Of a stretch of DNA of 64,000 nt, positions 18,281-27,464 are shown piece after piece. The stretch spans positions 2,480,001 through 2,544,000 of the forward strand of contig NZ_OZ245785.1 in assembly GCF_965227785.1 (NCBI RefSeq), written 5' to 3'. Made by a program: the position numbers and the translations under genes. This DNA comes from Gracilimonas sp965227785 (GTDB lineage: Bacteria > Bacteroidota > Rhodothermia > Balneolales > Balneolaceae). The notes under the pieces were generated by a model, which saw only the letters and a list, made by a program, of their open reading frames with translations, did no database searches and had not been told where the DNA came from. Each line of letters begins with the position of its first letter. The stretch's first letter is position 1.

Positions 18281-18925
18281 ATGTCATTTACCGGAATTAA
18301 AAAAGTATTGGTTTTGGCTCCTCATACCGATGATGCTGAATTGGGATGCGGGGGCACTCTTGCCAGATTTCATGAAGAAGGAATTGAAATTTACGTAGCC
18401 GCTTTTTCAACAGCCCGGGCTTCTGTACCTGAAGGCTCTGATCCGGATATTTTGAGAAAAGAGTTTATCGCCTCCATGGATATTCTTGGTGTACCCGAAG
18501 ATCGATATTTCATTTATGAATATGAGGTAAGAAAACTTTCCTATTTCCGGCAGGAAGTATTGGAAGAAATGGTACGGCTCAGAAATGACATTCAGCCTGA
18601 CTTGGTGTTGTTGCCATCTGGCAATGATGTGCATCAGGATCATCAGGTGGTATTTAATGAAGGGCTTCGGGCATTTAAAGAATGCAGTATCTGGGGATAT
18701 GAGCTGCCATGGAATCACGTTGATTTCTCCACCCAGGCTTTTGTTACGTTAAGCCAGCAGCATATGGATAAAAAATGGGAAATGATGTCGGTGTACGAAT
18801 CTCAGCTCGTAAAAAAGCGAAATTACTTCACACGCGACTTTATTGAAGGACTGGCCAGGGTACGGGGAGTGCAGGTAAAAGAAGATTTTGCGGAAGCTTT
18901 TGAGGTAATTCGTTATAAAATCTAA
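18281..18925 (+). CDS. PIG-L/LmbE-family deacetylase
   Basis: A 214-residue zinc-dependent N-deacetylase. The N-terminal APHTDDAELGCGG (residues 13-25) is the family PHPDDxExGCGG motif, giving zinc ligands His15 and Asp18 and the catalytic Asp17. The third zinc ligand is in NDVHQDHQVV (residues about 110-119). Family members remove the acetyl group from GlcNAc in GPI, mycothiol or bacillithiol synthesis, and also act on sugars in polysaccharide loci; the glycan setting favours the last. Its 3' end overlaps the convergent WbqC gene by 4 nt. Confidence 0.87.
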   Translation: MSFTGIKKVLVLAPHTDDAELGCGGTLARFHEEGIEIYVAAFSTARASVPEGSDPDILRKEFIASMDILGVPEDRYFIYEYEVRKLSYFRQEVLEEMVRLRNDIQPDLVLLPSGNDVHQDHQVVFNEGLRAFKECSIWGYELPWNHVDFSTQAFVTLSQQHMDKKWEMMSVYESQLVKKRNYFTRDFIEGLARVRGVQVKEDFAEAFEVIRYKI

Positions 18926-19653
18926 CTAAGCTCAAAAAACCTACCAGCATCCGGTCCCTCATTAATTAGAAGATCAATTACTGACAGATTTGGGATAAAG
19001 CCTTCGAAGAGTTGCTTATACTCCGGGTGATCGAATTGTTGATACTTTAGCTTAATCGCTGCTTTTTCGAATTGGTCTTCATCATTATATTTTTTTGCTC
19101 CCTGACCTGAAAGGTAGGTGTCTGCGTCAAAGTACTTGCATATTCCAATATTGAGATCATTATTCGTACCAAATTCTTCATCAATTTGTGAAGCAATCTC
19201 CAGTTTGGTAGATATCCCTAATTCCTGACAACAAAATTTGATCAGAGCAATATTTAAAGCTCCTAATGAATCATACTCACTCTCAATAAAGTAGTAGGAA
19301 AGCTTTTCCATATATCTGTCAAAATATGGAGCTCCTCCGTAACTGCCTCTGATTTGGTTTATGATGCCGGTTCCCCAATTCTGCTCATAGGCCAATGGAA
19401 GCCTATTGAAATTTACATCAGTGCCTTTTTCATGGCTTACAGGAACGGTAATCCAAACAGCTTCGGATTGATTGTTCTTAATTTTGTTACGGTTGCAGAT
19501 ATGGCCTTTCACAAATTGTACATTATCAATGAGGACAAACACATCTGATTTGGCAATTTTATCAAAAAAACCGAGCCATGGTAAAAAATTAGGTTGATGG
19601 ATTCCAACTACTTTAGTTGAGTTCTGGGATGGGGTCATTTTTATGAAATTCAA
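18922..19653 (-). CDS. WbqC-family protein
   Basis: A 243-residue member of the WbqC family (PF08889-type), found in O-antigen and capsule loci. The family opening VGIHQPNFLPWLGFFDKIAK is at residues 16-35, followed by FVLIDNVQFVKGHICNRNKI and WITVPVSHEKG. The biochemical role is not well settled; relatives are suggested to take part in glycan modification, such as amino-acid or acyl transfer. The start overlaps the sulfotransferase stop by 41 nt (26 nt if Met6 is used), so it is the last gene of the gatC-yfhO operon. Confidence 0.82.
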   Translation of the reverse strand: MNFIKMTPSQNSTKVVGIHQPNFLPWLGFFDKIAKSDVFVLIDNVQFVKGHICNRNKIKNNQSEAVWITVPVSHEKGTDVNFNRLPLAYEQNWGTGIINQIRGSYGGAPYFDRYMEKLSYYFIESEYDSLGALNIALIKFCCQELGISTKLEIASQIDEEFGTNNDLNIGICKYFDADTYLSGQGAKKYNDEDQFEKAAIKLKYQQFDHPEYKQLFEGFIPNLSVIDLLINEGPDAGRFFELS

Positions 19654-20626
19654 TTAAATGCTTTTCAAATTCTTTTTTTAGTCCCTGGTCTTCTTCGTAC
19701 TTATTTTGAGAAAAAGAGTCGGGTAGTTCATGATTCAATGGGATCTTGTAATGGTATAAGCTATTAATGTTTTCTTGCACAACCTTCAGGAAAGAAGAAG
19801 GGTTTTTACATAATTCATCATAAGTAATGTGAAGTCCTTTCCCTTCCGAATTAAGATTGTTCATCTCTCGATGGTAAAACCTTTTAAGATAATGGAGTTG
19901 CCCGGCGATTTGTGGGATAGTTTCCAAATCTTTAAGCTTTGGAAACTCAGGAGGTGCAGTACTCCACCACGTGTTTGGATCATCATAAAATTTCTTTCGG
20001 GCATTCAAATTTGAGACCGCAACATCTAAAATATCTCTTTCAATATAGATCCAGAGTGTTTTTTCCAGAACCTGGTTAAGCTTTGACATATGAAAAGCGC
20101 CAAAGATATTCTTAAAAATAAATGCTTTATCTCTGTAGGAAGTTAAATTACCCAGTACTTTTTTTAACCCATTCCAGTCTATTTCTGGCTCATAATCCTC
20201 AGCATGAATTATATGCTCAAAACTGTCTTTCTTTAACCACTTCCTCCAAAAATATCCAAACTCATGAATATCGTTCAGCTTATGTGTGGTAGCATAATCG
20301 GATCTGAAGTAAGGGCTATCCTTTCCATCAAGTAAAGAGTCGGATAGTTTTAGCCCATGAAGAGGAGCTGCCCAGAACCGTGCAGCTATATTATTGATAT
20401 AAGATACATCAAGACCATGCGCCAAAGTCTGAGTCAATAAGGTAGTGCCGGAGCGTGGTAGTCCTATTACAAAAATAAGAGGATGGTTAATATCCGTGTT
20501 TATGTATTCTTCTGTTTCCTTTTTTTCCAGGGTATTATTCAACCCTTCCAGGAAAGATTCCTCTTTAGCGGGTTTATGATACTTTCCGGTACGTTGTTCG
20601 TTCAATTTTTTGAAGTCTTCCGGCAT
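19613..20626 (-). CDS. Sulfotransferase family protein
   Basis: A 337-residue PAPS-dependent sulfotransferase. The 5'-phosphosulfate-binding loop GLPRSGTT is at residues 55-62, preceded by a hydrophobic strand (PLIFVIGL). The 3'-phosphate-binding region is plausibly IYIERDILDVAVSNLNARK, with an Arg-Asp and Ser in the expected order. It lies between a GT4 gene and WbqC in one operon, so surface glycan sulfation is the likely role, a feature common in marine bacteria. The acceptor is unknown. Confidence 0.83.
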   Translation of the reverse strand: MPEDFKKLNEQRTGKYHKPAKEESFLEGLNNTLEKKETEEYINTDINHPLIFVIGLPRSGTTLLTQTLAHGLDVSYINNIAARFWAAPLHGLKLSDSLLDGKDSPYFRSDYATTHKLNDIHEFGYFWRKWLKKDSFEHIIHAEDYEPEIDWNGLKKVLGNLTSYRDKAFIFKNIFGAFHMSKLNQVLEKTLWIYIERDILDVAVSNLNARKKFYDDPNTWWSTAPPEFPKLKDLETIPQIAGQLHYLKRFYHREMNNLNSEGKGLHITYDELCKNPSSFLKVVQENINSLYHYKIPLNHELPDSFSQNKYEEDQGLKKEFEKHLIEFHKNDPIPELN

Positions 20627-20629
20627 AGT

Positions 20630-21934
20630 TCAGGCATTTAATTCATCCAAAATGTTCTCAAGCTTTTTGGTAAGATAACTAAAGTTATACTGTTGAACGG
20701 CCTTTTCAGAAGGTGTAAAAAGTGTTTCGCCTTTTTGATTGGCTTGGTAAGTCTCCAAAATAAAGTTGGTAACACCTTTGTCATCTTTATGAGAAAAAAA
20801 CTTTCCGATATTTGTATCACTTACTAATTTGGAAGCTGCTCCGTCTATGGGGCCAATTCCCAAAACGGGTTTCCCGGAAGTCATATACTCAAACACTTTT
20901 GTAGAAAGCCCAAACTTACTGTTCTTGGTTCTTCCGATTAGGAGCAGAAGTAAGTCAGATGAGTTAACCCTCATCATCATCTTATCATGAGGGATATACC
21001 CCGAAAAGCTTGTTTTGATGATATCAGAGGCTGACTTGATATCCTTTTTAATATCGGGATCTATATTTCCAAAGAAATCAAAATGAATATTTTCTGCTAT
21101 CTCCGGGTGGTCAACAGACAAGGTATGCAAAGCTTCGATAAACGCTTTAGGGTATTGGTTGGCTTTCATACTACCAAAGTATCTTATGTAGAAAGCAGAA
21201 TCCGTTTTTTGAGGCAATTTTTCTTGGGGAATGATATGATCCGGATCAAAGCCATTAGGGATTTTAGTCAGCTTATTATCAAGATTATAGCTGGGGAAAA
21301 AACCATGATTTACCACAGATAAACGATCTGCACTTTCAAGTACGGAAGCTTCAAGCTTTTTATTCCTATTTCCGGCCCATTTACTTTGAGGGTTGTCATC
21401 ATAGTAATAGATATTGGTCCATGGGTCGCGGAAGTCGGCATGCCAGGGAAGTCCGCTCCAATCGGCGAGTTTCTTGGCAATAAGGCTGGTCGTAGGAGGG
21501 GGAGATGTGGATAATATTATATCCGGTTTTTCTTGTTCAATTACTTTCTTGCCCAAAGGTACAGCAAACCACTTCCAGGTGAACTTGGCATCGGGAATCA
21601 TCAGGTTCAATCGGGTCCAAACAGCTAATCTGGAAATGAGGTTAGCATCCTTTTGGTAAAAAATGGAGGGGTTGCTGGTTTTAGCTCCTCCGTTTTTTTT
21701 CTTTTTCAGAAGACTCACGGGTTCTATAATATTAGCCCGATATACCTTAATGTTTTCAAGTACGGGGTCATCAGGCTTTCCCTTCATTCCCGCAGCGGCT
21801 TCTTTAGCGGTTAGAACAACAATATCCCAACCTGATTTTGCCAAATATTTAGCAAAACGGGAAATCCGGTAGGTACCTACATCGGCAAATGGATACCAGT
21901 AGTAGGAAACGATAAGGATTTTTTTACGAGACAC
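20630..21934 (-). CDS. Family 4-type glycosyltransferase
   Basis: A 434-residue GT-B enzyme. The N terminus ILIVSYYWYPFADVGTYRIS is of the WcaI/WbuB-like GT4 type, with DIVVLTAKEAA following. The C-terminal donor site includes FGLSTKVFEYMTSGKPVLGI, with its conserved Glu. The start overlaps the YfhO gene stop by 11 nt, and the stop is 3 nt before the sulfotransferase start. Probably a cytoplasmic transferase acting on lipid-linked glycan. Donor and acceptor are not known. Confidence 0.86.
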   Translation of the reverse strand: MSRKKILIVSYYWYPFADVGTYRISRFAKYLAKSGWDIVVLTAKEAAAGMKGKPDDPVLENIKVYRANIIEPVSLLKKKKNGGAKTSNPSIFYQKDANLISRLAVWTRLNLMIPDAKFTWKWFAVPLGKKVIEQEKPDIILSTSPPPTTSLIAKKLADWSGLPWHADFRDPWTNIYYYDDNPQSKWAGNRNKKLEASVLESADRLSVVNHGFFPSYNLDNKLTKIPNGFDPDHIIPQEKLPQKTDSAFYIRYFGSMKANQYPKAFIEALHTLSVDHPEIAENIHFDFFGNIDPDIKKDIKSASDIIKTSFSGYIPHDKMMMRVNSSDLLLLLIGRTKNSKFGLSTKVFEYMTSGKPVLGIGPIDGAASKLVSDTNIGKFFSHKDDKGVTNFILETYQANQKGETLFTPSEKAVQQYNFSYLTKKLENILDELNA

Positions 21935-24395
21935 GTGAATTGCGGTCTTTGAACCATGTGAATATCCAAAAAGCTGCTATCAGGGCCTGGAGGATCACAG
22001 AAATCCAGGCAAGCATTACTCCGATTTCATAAGAGCGGGGCATAAAGTTTAATTCCAGCGTGTGGTTTCCGGCAGGAACATCCATTCCCCGAAGAAAGTA
22101 ATTTGTTTTATAAATCGGAATTTCTTCTCCGTTTAACGTAGCCGTCCAGCCGGCCGGATAATAAACTTCACCCAGTACCAGGAAGCCCGGTTGTGATCTT
22201 GAAACCTCCAGCGTTATTTCCGGGCCTGTATAGTTGGTTACTTCTATTGTAGATGTAGTGTCTTTGGATGAAGTAAGTGCTTCAGTGGTTTCAACTATGG
22301 CTGTTTCAGAAAAATCATTTTGTCCAGGCATCAGGTAATTGAAGGCCGTGTTTGGATCCTGAACAGTTATAACAGAATCTACAAAAAATGCTTTGGGCAG
22401 TACGTTTTGATTTTCGTAAACCACACCGTTCTGGCTTTCAAAAACCGGCTGATAACCATCAAAAGGAAGTCCCTGAACATAAGTGACGTACTTCACATTG
22501 AAGATATTCAGCAGCTGAGGGTTAAAGTTCTGATTCTGTAGATTCAGCGGTCCCTGCCCATACATCACATCCTGGATCACACTCAGCTTGGCCCCGGTGT
22601 ATCCACCTATCATAGGGTAGAAATAAGCCGGCGTGGCATTACTGTATGGGTTATCCAGAATAGGTAAAACCCGGTATGGGTATTCGGTATTCTCTGATAT
22701 CCGCTCTTCAATAAATGTATCTATATCCCGACGTTGGGATTCCAGAGTTTTCTCCGGGCTGACGTTTCCGGCAACAATAGCATTTTCGGGAATGTAGCGT
22801 TTATCTACGCTCATCATGTCAACGGAAAGGATTAATGTGAAGCCCATCAGACTGACGCTTACAGGTATTTTACCCGAGGTTGTCAGGTACATCAGCCCCG
22901 TTGCGATAACCAGAATGATGGCCAGCCTCAGTAAATCACTGTTTGCTTTTTCTTCGCGCTCAGGCACCAATTGGGTATTCACATAGCTTTGAGCTCGCCG
23001 CTGAACTTGGGGATTATCAACGCTTACCTGGTTTTGCCGCGCAATTTGATTAGCAATATTAGAAACTTCACCCGGACGAGTGAAATCCATTGAGCTCACC
23101 ATAATGAAAAGCACAACCAAAACTCCTCCCGTTAAACCGAGCGGCACATATAGCTTTTTGAATTCATTCTTCTTGGAGCCCACAAAATCTGCGAACCAGT
23201 CAAGTCCGTAAACAGCTACTACCGAATAACTAAATGCCGTCAAAGTTAACCACGTTTCGGGTGCTCTGAACTTATCAAAATAGGGGATGTAGTCGAAGGC
23301 AAACTCATTTAATAGTCTGAAATTGCCTCCCCAGGCGAAAAGAATTCCAAGCGTTCCGGCAGCAAAAAAGGCAAACATGGTTTTACTTCTTTGCTTGATT
23401 AATGCAAGGATCACGAATGGTAAACTGAGTGCTCCAAAATAGTGAGGCCCGGAAGTAACAGACTTGGGTCCCCAATATTCCGGTGAGGCCCCTCCAAAAA
23501 TATCGGGCATGATCAGTGTCGAGGTTTCTCGAATTCCCTGCGACCAGGCAAAAGCGTAGGCGGAAGTTAGTCCTGTAGAATTATCAAGAGCCGACCCGCC
23601 GCGTATACTGTATTCTGCATATTCCTGAAGGGCAAGAATTTTTTGGGCATGACCTAATAATCCAACAATGCCACCTGCTAACAAAAACAAAGTGGTTAGG
23701 CCCCATTCTTTAAGCTGGTTGTCTTTGTAAGCTTTCCATGTATCGAAAACCCAAAGTGAGCCTAACAGATAAGCAAAGTAATACGTTATTTGAGGATGAG
23801 CAGACCTGAGTTCAAGAGTGACGGCAACTGAGAAAAGAAGGAGACCTGGAAGTTTCTTTTCTTTCCGTGTAAGCAACCAATACCCGGCAATCATCCAGGG
23901 AGCAAATGCCAGGGCTTCAAATTTCGAAGTATGTCCGGCTACAATAATAATCGGGAAATAAGTTGTTAAACCATACATCAGGCTCCCAAATAAGGAAGTC
24001 AAAGTCCTGAAGCCCATCATCACTAAAAGAAAATAGGTGCCCGATAACAGCACCCAGTACTGAAAAGCCGGATAGATATTCGTAAATAAACTTGCAATAC
24101 GATCTAAATAAGGTACCGCATCCTTAGTGGATACTACAAAAGAAGGCATGCCGCCAAACATATTATTAACCCATAGCGGTTCCTTATCATAGGTTTCGCG
24201 GTATTCAATTACAGACTCAGCTCCGGCTCTCCATTGGGTAATATCATGTCTTTTAAATTCTTTGCCGCCAATGGTGGTAGCTGTAAACAGTACAAATGGA
24301 ATCAGAAACAGAATAACCAACGCAATGATATGCTGGCGGCTATCCGGGAGTTGGGTAAAGAAATCCTGTTGGGAGACGTTTTTTGGGTCTGTCAT
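21924..24395 (-). CDS. YfhO-family membrane protein
   Basis: An 823-residue protein with a dozen or so membrane helices over the first 520 residues, then a large extracytoplasmic region and a last helix. The motif EVYYPAGWTATLNGEEIPIYK near the C terminus is typical of YfhO. B. subtilis YfhO (with CsbB and GtrA-like helpers) is implicated in sugar transfer to lipoteichoic acid outside the membrane, consistent with a GT-C-like role in decorating glycans. It stands between gatC (11-nt gap) and a GT4 gene (11-nt overlap) in one operon. Confidence 0.85.
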   Translation of the reverse strand: MTDPKNVSQQDFFTQLPDSRQHIIALVILFLIPFVLFTATTIGGKEFKRHDITQWRAGAESVIEYRETYDKEPLWVNNMFGGMPSFVVSTKDAVPYLDRIASLFTNIYPAFQYWVLLSGTYFLLVMMGFRTLTSLFGSLMYGLTTYFPIIIVAGHTSKFEALAFAPWMIAGYWLLTRKEKKLPGLLLFSVAVTLELRSAHPQITYYFAYLLGSLWVFDTWKAYKDNQLKEWGLTTLFLLAGGIVGLLGHAQKILALQEYAEYSIRGGSALDNSTGLTSAYAFAWSQGIRETSTLIMPDIFGGASPEYWGPKSVTSGPHYFGALSLPFVILALIKQRSKTMFAFFAAGTLGILFAWGGNFRLLNEFAFDYIPYFDKFRAPETWLTLTAFSYSVVAVYGLDWFADFVGSKKNEFKKLYVPLGLTGGVLVVLFIMVSSMDFTRPGEVSNIANQIARQNQVSVDNPQVQRRAQSYVNTQLVPEREEKANSDLLRLAIILVIATGLMYLTTSGKIPVSVSLMGFTLILSVDMMSVDKRYIPENAIVAGNVSPEKTLESQRRDIDTFIEERISENTEYPYRVLPILDNPYSNATPAYFYPMIGGYTGAKLSVIQDVMYGQGPLNLQNQNFNPQLLNIFNVKYVTYVQGLPFDGYQPVFESQNGVVYENQNVLPKAFFVDSVITVQDPNTAFNYLMPGQNDFSETAIVETTEALTSSKDTTSTIEVTNYTGPEITLEVSRSQPGFLVLGEVYYPAGWTATLNGEEIPIYKTNYFLRGMDVPAGNHTLELNFMPRSYEIGVMLAWISVILQALIAAFWIFTWFKDRNSRVS

Positions 24396-24406
24396 AAAAG
24401 AGTGGT

Positions 24407-24694
24407 TTATTCAATCACTTTAGGAACACGGAAATAGTCGCTGTCGGCATCGGGGGCATTTTTAAGTGCATCATCATGCGAAAGAGGGGTTTCGGCTTTG
24501 TCTTTCCGGAGGCGGCTTTCCAGGTCAATTACATGCTCCAGGGGCTCTACATCAGAGGTGTCCAGTTCATCCAGGCGTTCCATATAATCCAGGATTTTAT
24601 TCATATCCTGTGCAAAGGATTTTACTTCTTCCCCGGAAAGTTGGAGTCGGGCCAAACCGGCCATGTATCGAACATCTTTTTCAGTTACAGACAT
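24407..24694 (-). CDS. gatC: Asp-tRNA(Asn)/Glu-tRNA(Gln) amidotransferase subunit C
   Basis: The 95-residue GatC subunit of the GatCAB transamidase, which makes Gln-tRNA(Gln) or Asn-tRNA(Asn) from mischarged precursors. The conserved opening VRYMAGLARLQLSGEE, then MNKILDYMERLDELDTSDVEPLEH, and the C-terminal ending DSDYFRVPKVIE are all present. gatA and gatB are not in the window. It is the first gene of a minus-strand operon that continues into YfhO, glycosyltransferase, sulfotransferase and WbqC genes. Confidence 0.95.
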   Translation of the reverse strand: MSVTEKDVRYMAGLARLQLSGEEVKSFAQDMNKILDYMERLDELDTSDVEPLEHVIDLESRLRKDKAETPLSHDDALKNAPDADSDYFRVPKVIE

Positions 24695-24865
24695 ATATAG
24701 GGTTTATTTGTTTTGGCTGAATTTAAGAAACATTGGGTGAAAGATTAATCGGTTTTTAAATTTGTTATAAATAGGGGCTGTTTTGAGAATGAAGGTTCTA
24801 TATTTTAGGTTGAGACTTGGCATCTTGCAGATTTTATGTCCATTTTAAGCAACTATTTTATCTAC

Positions 24866-25138
24866 ATGATCAAAAAGAAAGTAACCATAATAAATTCAGC
24901 GGGTTTACACGCACGTCCTTCGGCGCAGTTGGTTAAACTTGCCAGTAAGTTTAAGTCCGATTTTTTCATACATAGCTATGGATACCGGGTTAATGGGAAA
25001 AGCATATTGGGGGTCATGACACTGGCCGCTGAGTCCGGTGCTGAATTAGAGCTGGAGGTTGAAGGGCCGGATGAAGATGAGGCCATGGAGGCTATTGTTG
25101 ATCTGGTAGAGAATAAATTCGGAATGGAAGACGAATAA
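24866..25138 (+). CDS. ptsH: Phosphocarrier protein HPr
   Basis: A 90-residue HPr if started at ATG 24866, a start that puts the phosphorylatable histidine (GLHARPS) exactly at residue 15 and the regulatory serine (GKSILGVM) at residue 46, as in classical HPr. An upstream in-frame ATG at 24836 would add 10 residues. HPr takes phosphate from Enzyme I and passes it to EIIA domains. Conserved Ser46 suggests control by HPr kinase, which is not in this window. The Enzyme I gene follows 18 nt later; no EIIB/EIIC sugar permease is present nearby. Confidence 0.95.
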   Translation: MIKKKVTIINSAGLHARPSAQLVKLASKFKSDFFIHSYGYRVNGKSILGVMTLAAESGAELELEVEGPDEDEAMEAIVDLVENKFGMEDE

Positions 25139-25156
25139 CAGTCTGATACAAATACT

Positions 25157-26866
25157 ATGGAAGCCACAAACACTGATGAAATTATGCTAAAGGGCCGAAG
25201 TGTCGGCACCGGTGTGGCCATTGGTAAGGCTGTGATTCTGAGTTCTGAATCCAAGACAGTTGCTCCCACCTCGATAAAAAAGTCGGAAGTTAAGAAGCAT
25301 AAAAAACGATTTTTAAAAGCAAAAGAAAGCCTGATCGATGAGCTTCAACTTATGGCCGATGAACTGAACGATACCGGTTCGGTAGAGATCATAGATACTC
25401 AGAAGCAAATTATCCTGGATGCCGAAATTGAGAGGAGTGTTTTTGAAATTATAGAGGAAAAGCAGCTTAGTGTTGATTTCGCGATCTATCAAACCTACTG
25501 CCAATTTATTGAACGGCTGAAAGAAAGCGGGTCGGAATTATTTCGGCAGCGCATTGTAGATCTTGAAGACATTCGTGACCGCTTTATAGACCTGGTTTGT
25601 GATCAAAAGAAAAAGAAATCGGTGAAAAAAGGGTCACTTATCGTGGCGCGCGAAATCAGCCCAACCGACCTGGTTTCTTATTATGAAGATGGTGCCATTG
25701 GCTTGGTTATGGAAAAAGGGGGTGTAACCTCTCATGCTGCCATTATTGCCAAGTCGCTTGGAATTCCCTGTATTGTAAGTGCCGAAAAAGCAACCAAAGA
25801 AGTGCTTAACAATAAGACGGTAGTTCTGGATGCTGCAGAAGGAACATTGATTCTAAACCCTTCGCGTAAAACCATATCCAGATATCGTAAAAAAGCTGAG
25901 GCAGCTGCTCTGAAAAAGAAAAAGCACCCCGACAGCTTTGAGACAGCCGATGGAGTTTCCCTGAAAATCACAGCTAATATTGAATTCGAAGCTGAGCTTC
26001 CTAAGATCAAAGAATATGGTGCTCAGGGTATTGGTTTGTTGAGAACAGAGAGCCTCTTATTTGGCCACCGGTTGCGAAAAAGTGAGGAAGAGCAACTGGC
26101 CTTTTATTCAACAGTCTTAAAAAGATCAACCGGGCCGGTTACTATTCGGTTATTTGATATTGGCGGAGATAAAACCAGCAGCCGTACTGTAAAAGAAGCG
26201 AATCCGTTTTTAGGATGGAGAGGTATTCGACTGTTGCTGGATGAAAAAGAGCTGCTTCAAAATCAGCTTAAAGCAATTATAAGGACAGCTGCTAAATATC
26301 CCGGACGTATCCGGATTTTGGTGCCTATGGTATCTGTGATAAATGAAGTGGCTGAAATCAAAGATGAAATTGAATCCGCAAAAAATGAACTGCAAACTGA
26401 GGGAGTAGAGTTAACTGAACCTATTCCGCTTGGGTTGATGGTGGAAGTGCCGAGTGTGGCGCTTTCAGCTTATTCGTTTGCGAAAGAAGTAGACTTTTTA
26501 AGTGTGGGAACCAACGACCTCACACAATATACCATGGCTGTTGACCGGGGGAATGAACGTATCTGCAATTTATTCCAGCATTACCATCCATCCGTACTTC
26601 ACTTAATCAAAATGACGGTAGAAGGAGCTGACAAAGCTGGTATTGATGTAAGTGTTTGTGGAGAATTAGCTGGTGATGAAATTGGTGCGGCCTGTCTGAT
26701 CGGCATGGGCATTCAGGAGTTAAGTATGGTGCCTGAAACGATACCAGGAATTAGTGAACTTATTCACTCCAAGACCCGGGCAGACTTTGAGCAATTGGCA
26801 GCTTCTGCCCTGGAATTGGGATCTTCTGAAGATCTCGAACGTTTATTTGAAGAGTGGAAGAACTGA
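25157..26866 (+). CDS. ptsI: PTS Enzyme I (PEP-protein phosphotransferase)
   Basis: A 569-residue Enzyme I, which autophosphorylates from PEP and phosphorylates HPr. The active-site histidine is His193 in GGVTSHAAIIAKSLGIP, and the PEP-binding domain holds GIGLLRTE, ITIRLFDIGGDK-like, FLGWRGIR and SVGTNDLTQY motifs, with the catalytic Cys in DVSVCGELAGD. ATG at 25157 gives a slightly extended N terminus; Met10 at 25184 is an alternative. It is co-transcribed with ptsH. The nearby EIIA-like domain on the permease at 9.8 kb is the only visible possible end-point of this relay. Confidence 0.95.
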   Translation: MEATNTDEIMLKGRSVGTGVAIGKAVILSSESKTVAPTSIKKSEVKKHKKRFLKAKESLIDELQLMADELNDTGSVEIIDTQKQIILDAEIERSVFEIIEEKQLSVDFAIYQTYCQFIERLKESGSELFRQRIVDLEDIRDRFIDLVCDQKKKKSVKKGSLIVAREISPTDLVSYYEDGAIGLVMEKGGVTSHAAIIAKSLGIPCIVSAEKATKEVLNNKTVVLDAAEGTLILNPSRKTISRYRKKAEAAALKKKKHPDSFETADGVSLKITANIEFEAELPKIKEYGAQGIGLLRTESLLFGHRLRKSEEEQLAFYSTVLKRSTGPVTIRLFDIGGDKTSSRTVKEANPFLGWRGIRLLLDEKELLQNQLKAIIRTAAKYPGRIRILVPMVSVINEVAEIKDEIESAKNELQTEGVELTEPIPLGLMVEVPSVALSAYSFAKEVDFLSVGTNDLTQYTMAVDRGNERICNLFQHYHPSVLHLIKMTVEGADKAGIDVSVCGELAGDEIGAACLIGMGIQELSMVPETIPGISELIHSKTRADFEQLAASALELGSSEDLERLFEEWKN

Positions 26867-26870
26867 GTAT

Positions 26871-27410
26871 CTACTTTTGAGCTACACCAATCACGCCACA
26901 AGCAACACGACTTCCTGCAGCTCCTGTAGGCTGTGACTCAAGATCATCTTCTCCGGCATGGATAATAATACCACGTCCTAAAATTTGATCGAGCGTTACG
27001 GTTTGGTCAACATAGTTTACAGTAGCTTCACCGTTTTCATTGGCTTCTATATTTCCAAGATCGCCCATGTGTCTTGCTGCATCAGAGGGAGCTCCGTGCT
27101 GATTATCAGCAGGATTAAAATGTCCACCGGCGCTGGTTCCGTCATCTGCTGTGCAATCACCATATTGATGGATGTGAAAACCATGATTTCCCGGCTCCAA
27201 TCCTGCAAAGCTTCCCTGTATTTGCACTCCGCTTTCGGCTTCGGTAAAGGTTACTGATCCGGTTACCTCACTCTCACCAACCTGCATTACGGTAGCAACC
27301 AATTCAGTGTGATCAGGAGCTGATAGCATCGATTTAGACTCCGTTTCGATATTTTTTGTACAGCCGGTAGCGATTATCAAAAAAGCAGAAATAACAGAAA
27401 AGAGCTTCAT
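26871..27410 (-). CDS. sodC: Copper/zinc superoxide dismutase, lipoprotein
   Basis: Converts superoxide to peroxide and oxygen outside the cytoplasm. The 179-residue precursor has a lipoprotein signal (LIIATGC, lipobox Cys17), then the Cu-Zn SOD domain. Copper and zinc ligands are visible in HGFHIHQYGDCT, GGHFNPADNQHG, RHMGDLGNI and IIIHAGEDDL. The disulfide pair is Cys in GDCT and in RVACGVIG. It is monocistronic, convergent with ptsI (4 nt between the stops). Confidence 0.94.
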   Translation of the reverse strand: MKLFSVISAFLIIATGCTKNIETESKSMLSAPDHTELVATVMQVGESEVTGSVTFTEAESGVQIQGSFAGLEPGNHGFHIHQYGDCTADDGTSAGGHFNPADNQHGAPSDAARHMGDLGNIEANENGEATVNYVDQTVTLDQILGRGIIIHAGEDDLESQPTGAAGSRVACGVIGVAQK

Positions 27411-27464
27411 AAAGAAAAATTGTTTGTTTTCAGATTCGCTAATTCAACATTAAACCAATGATCT

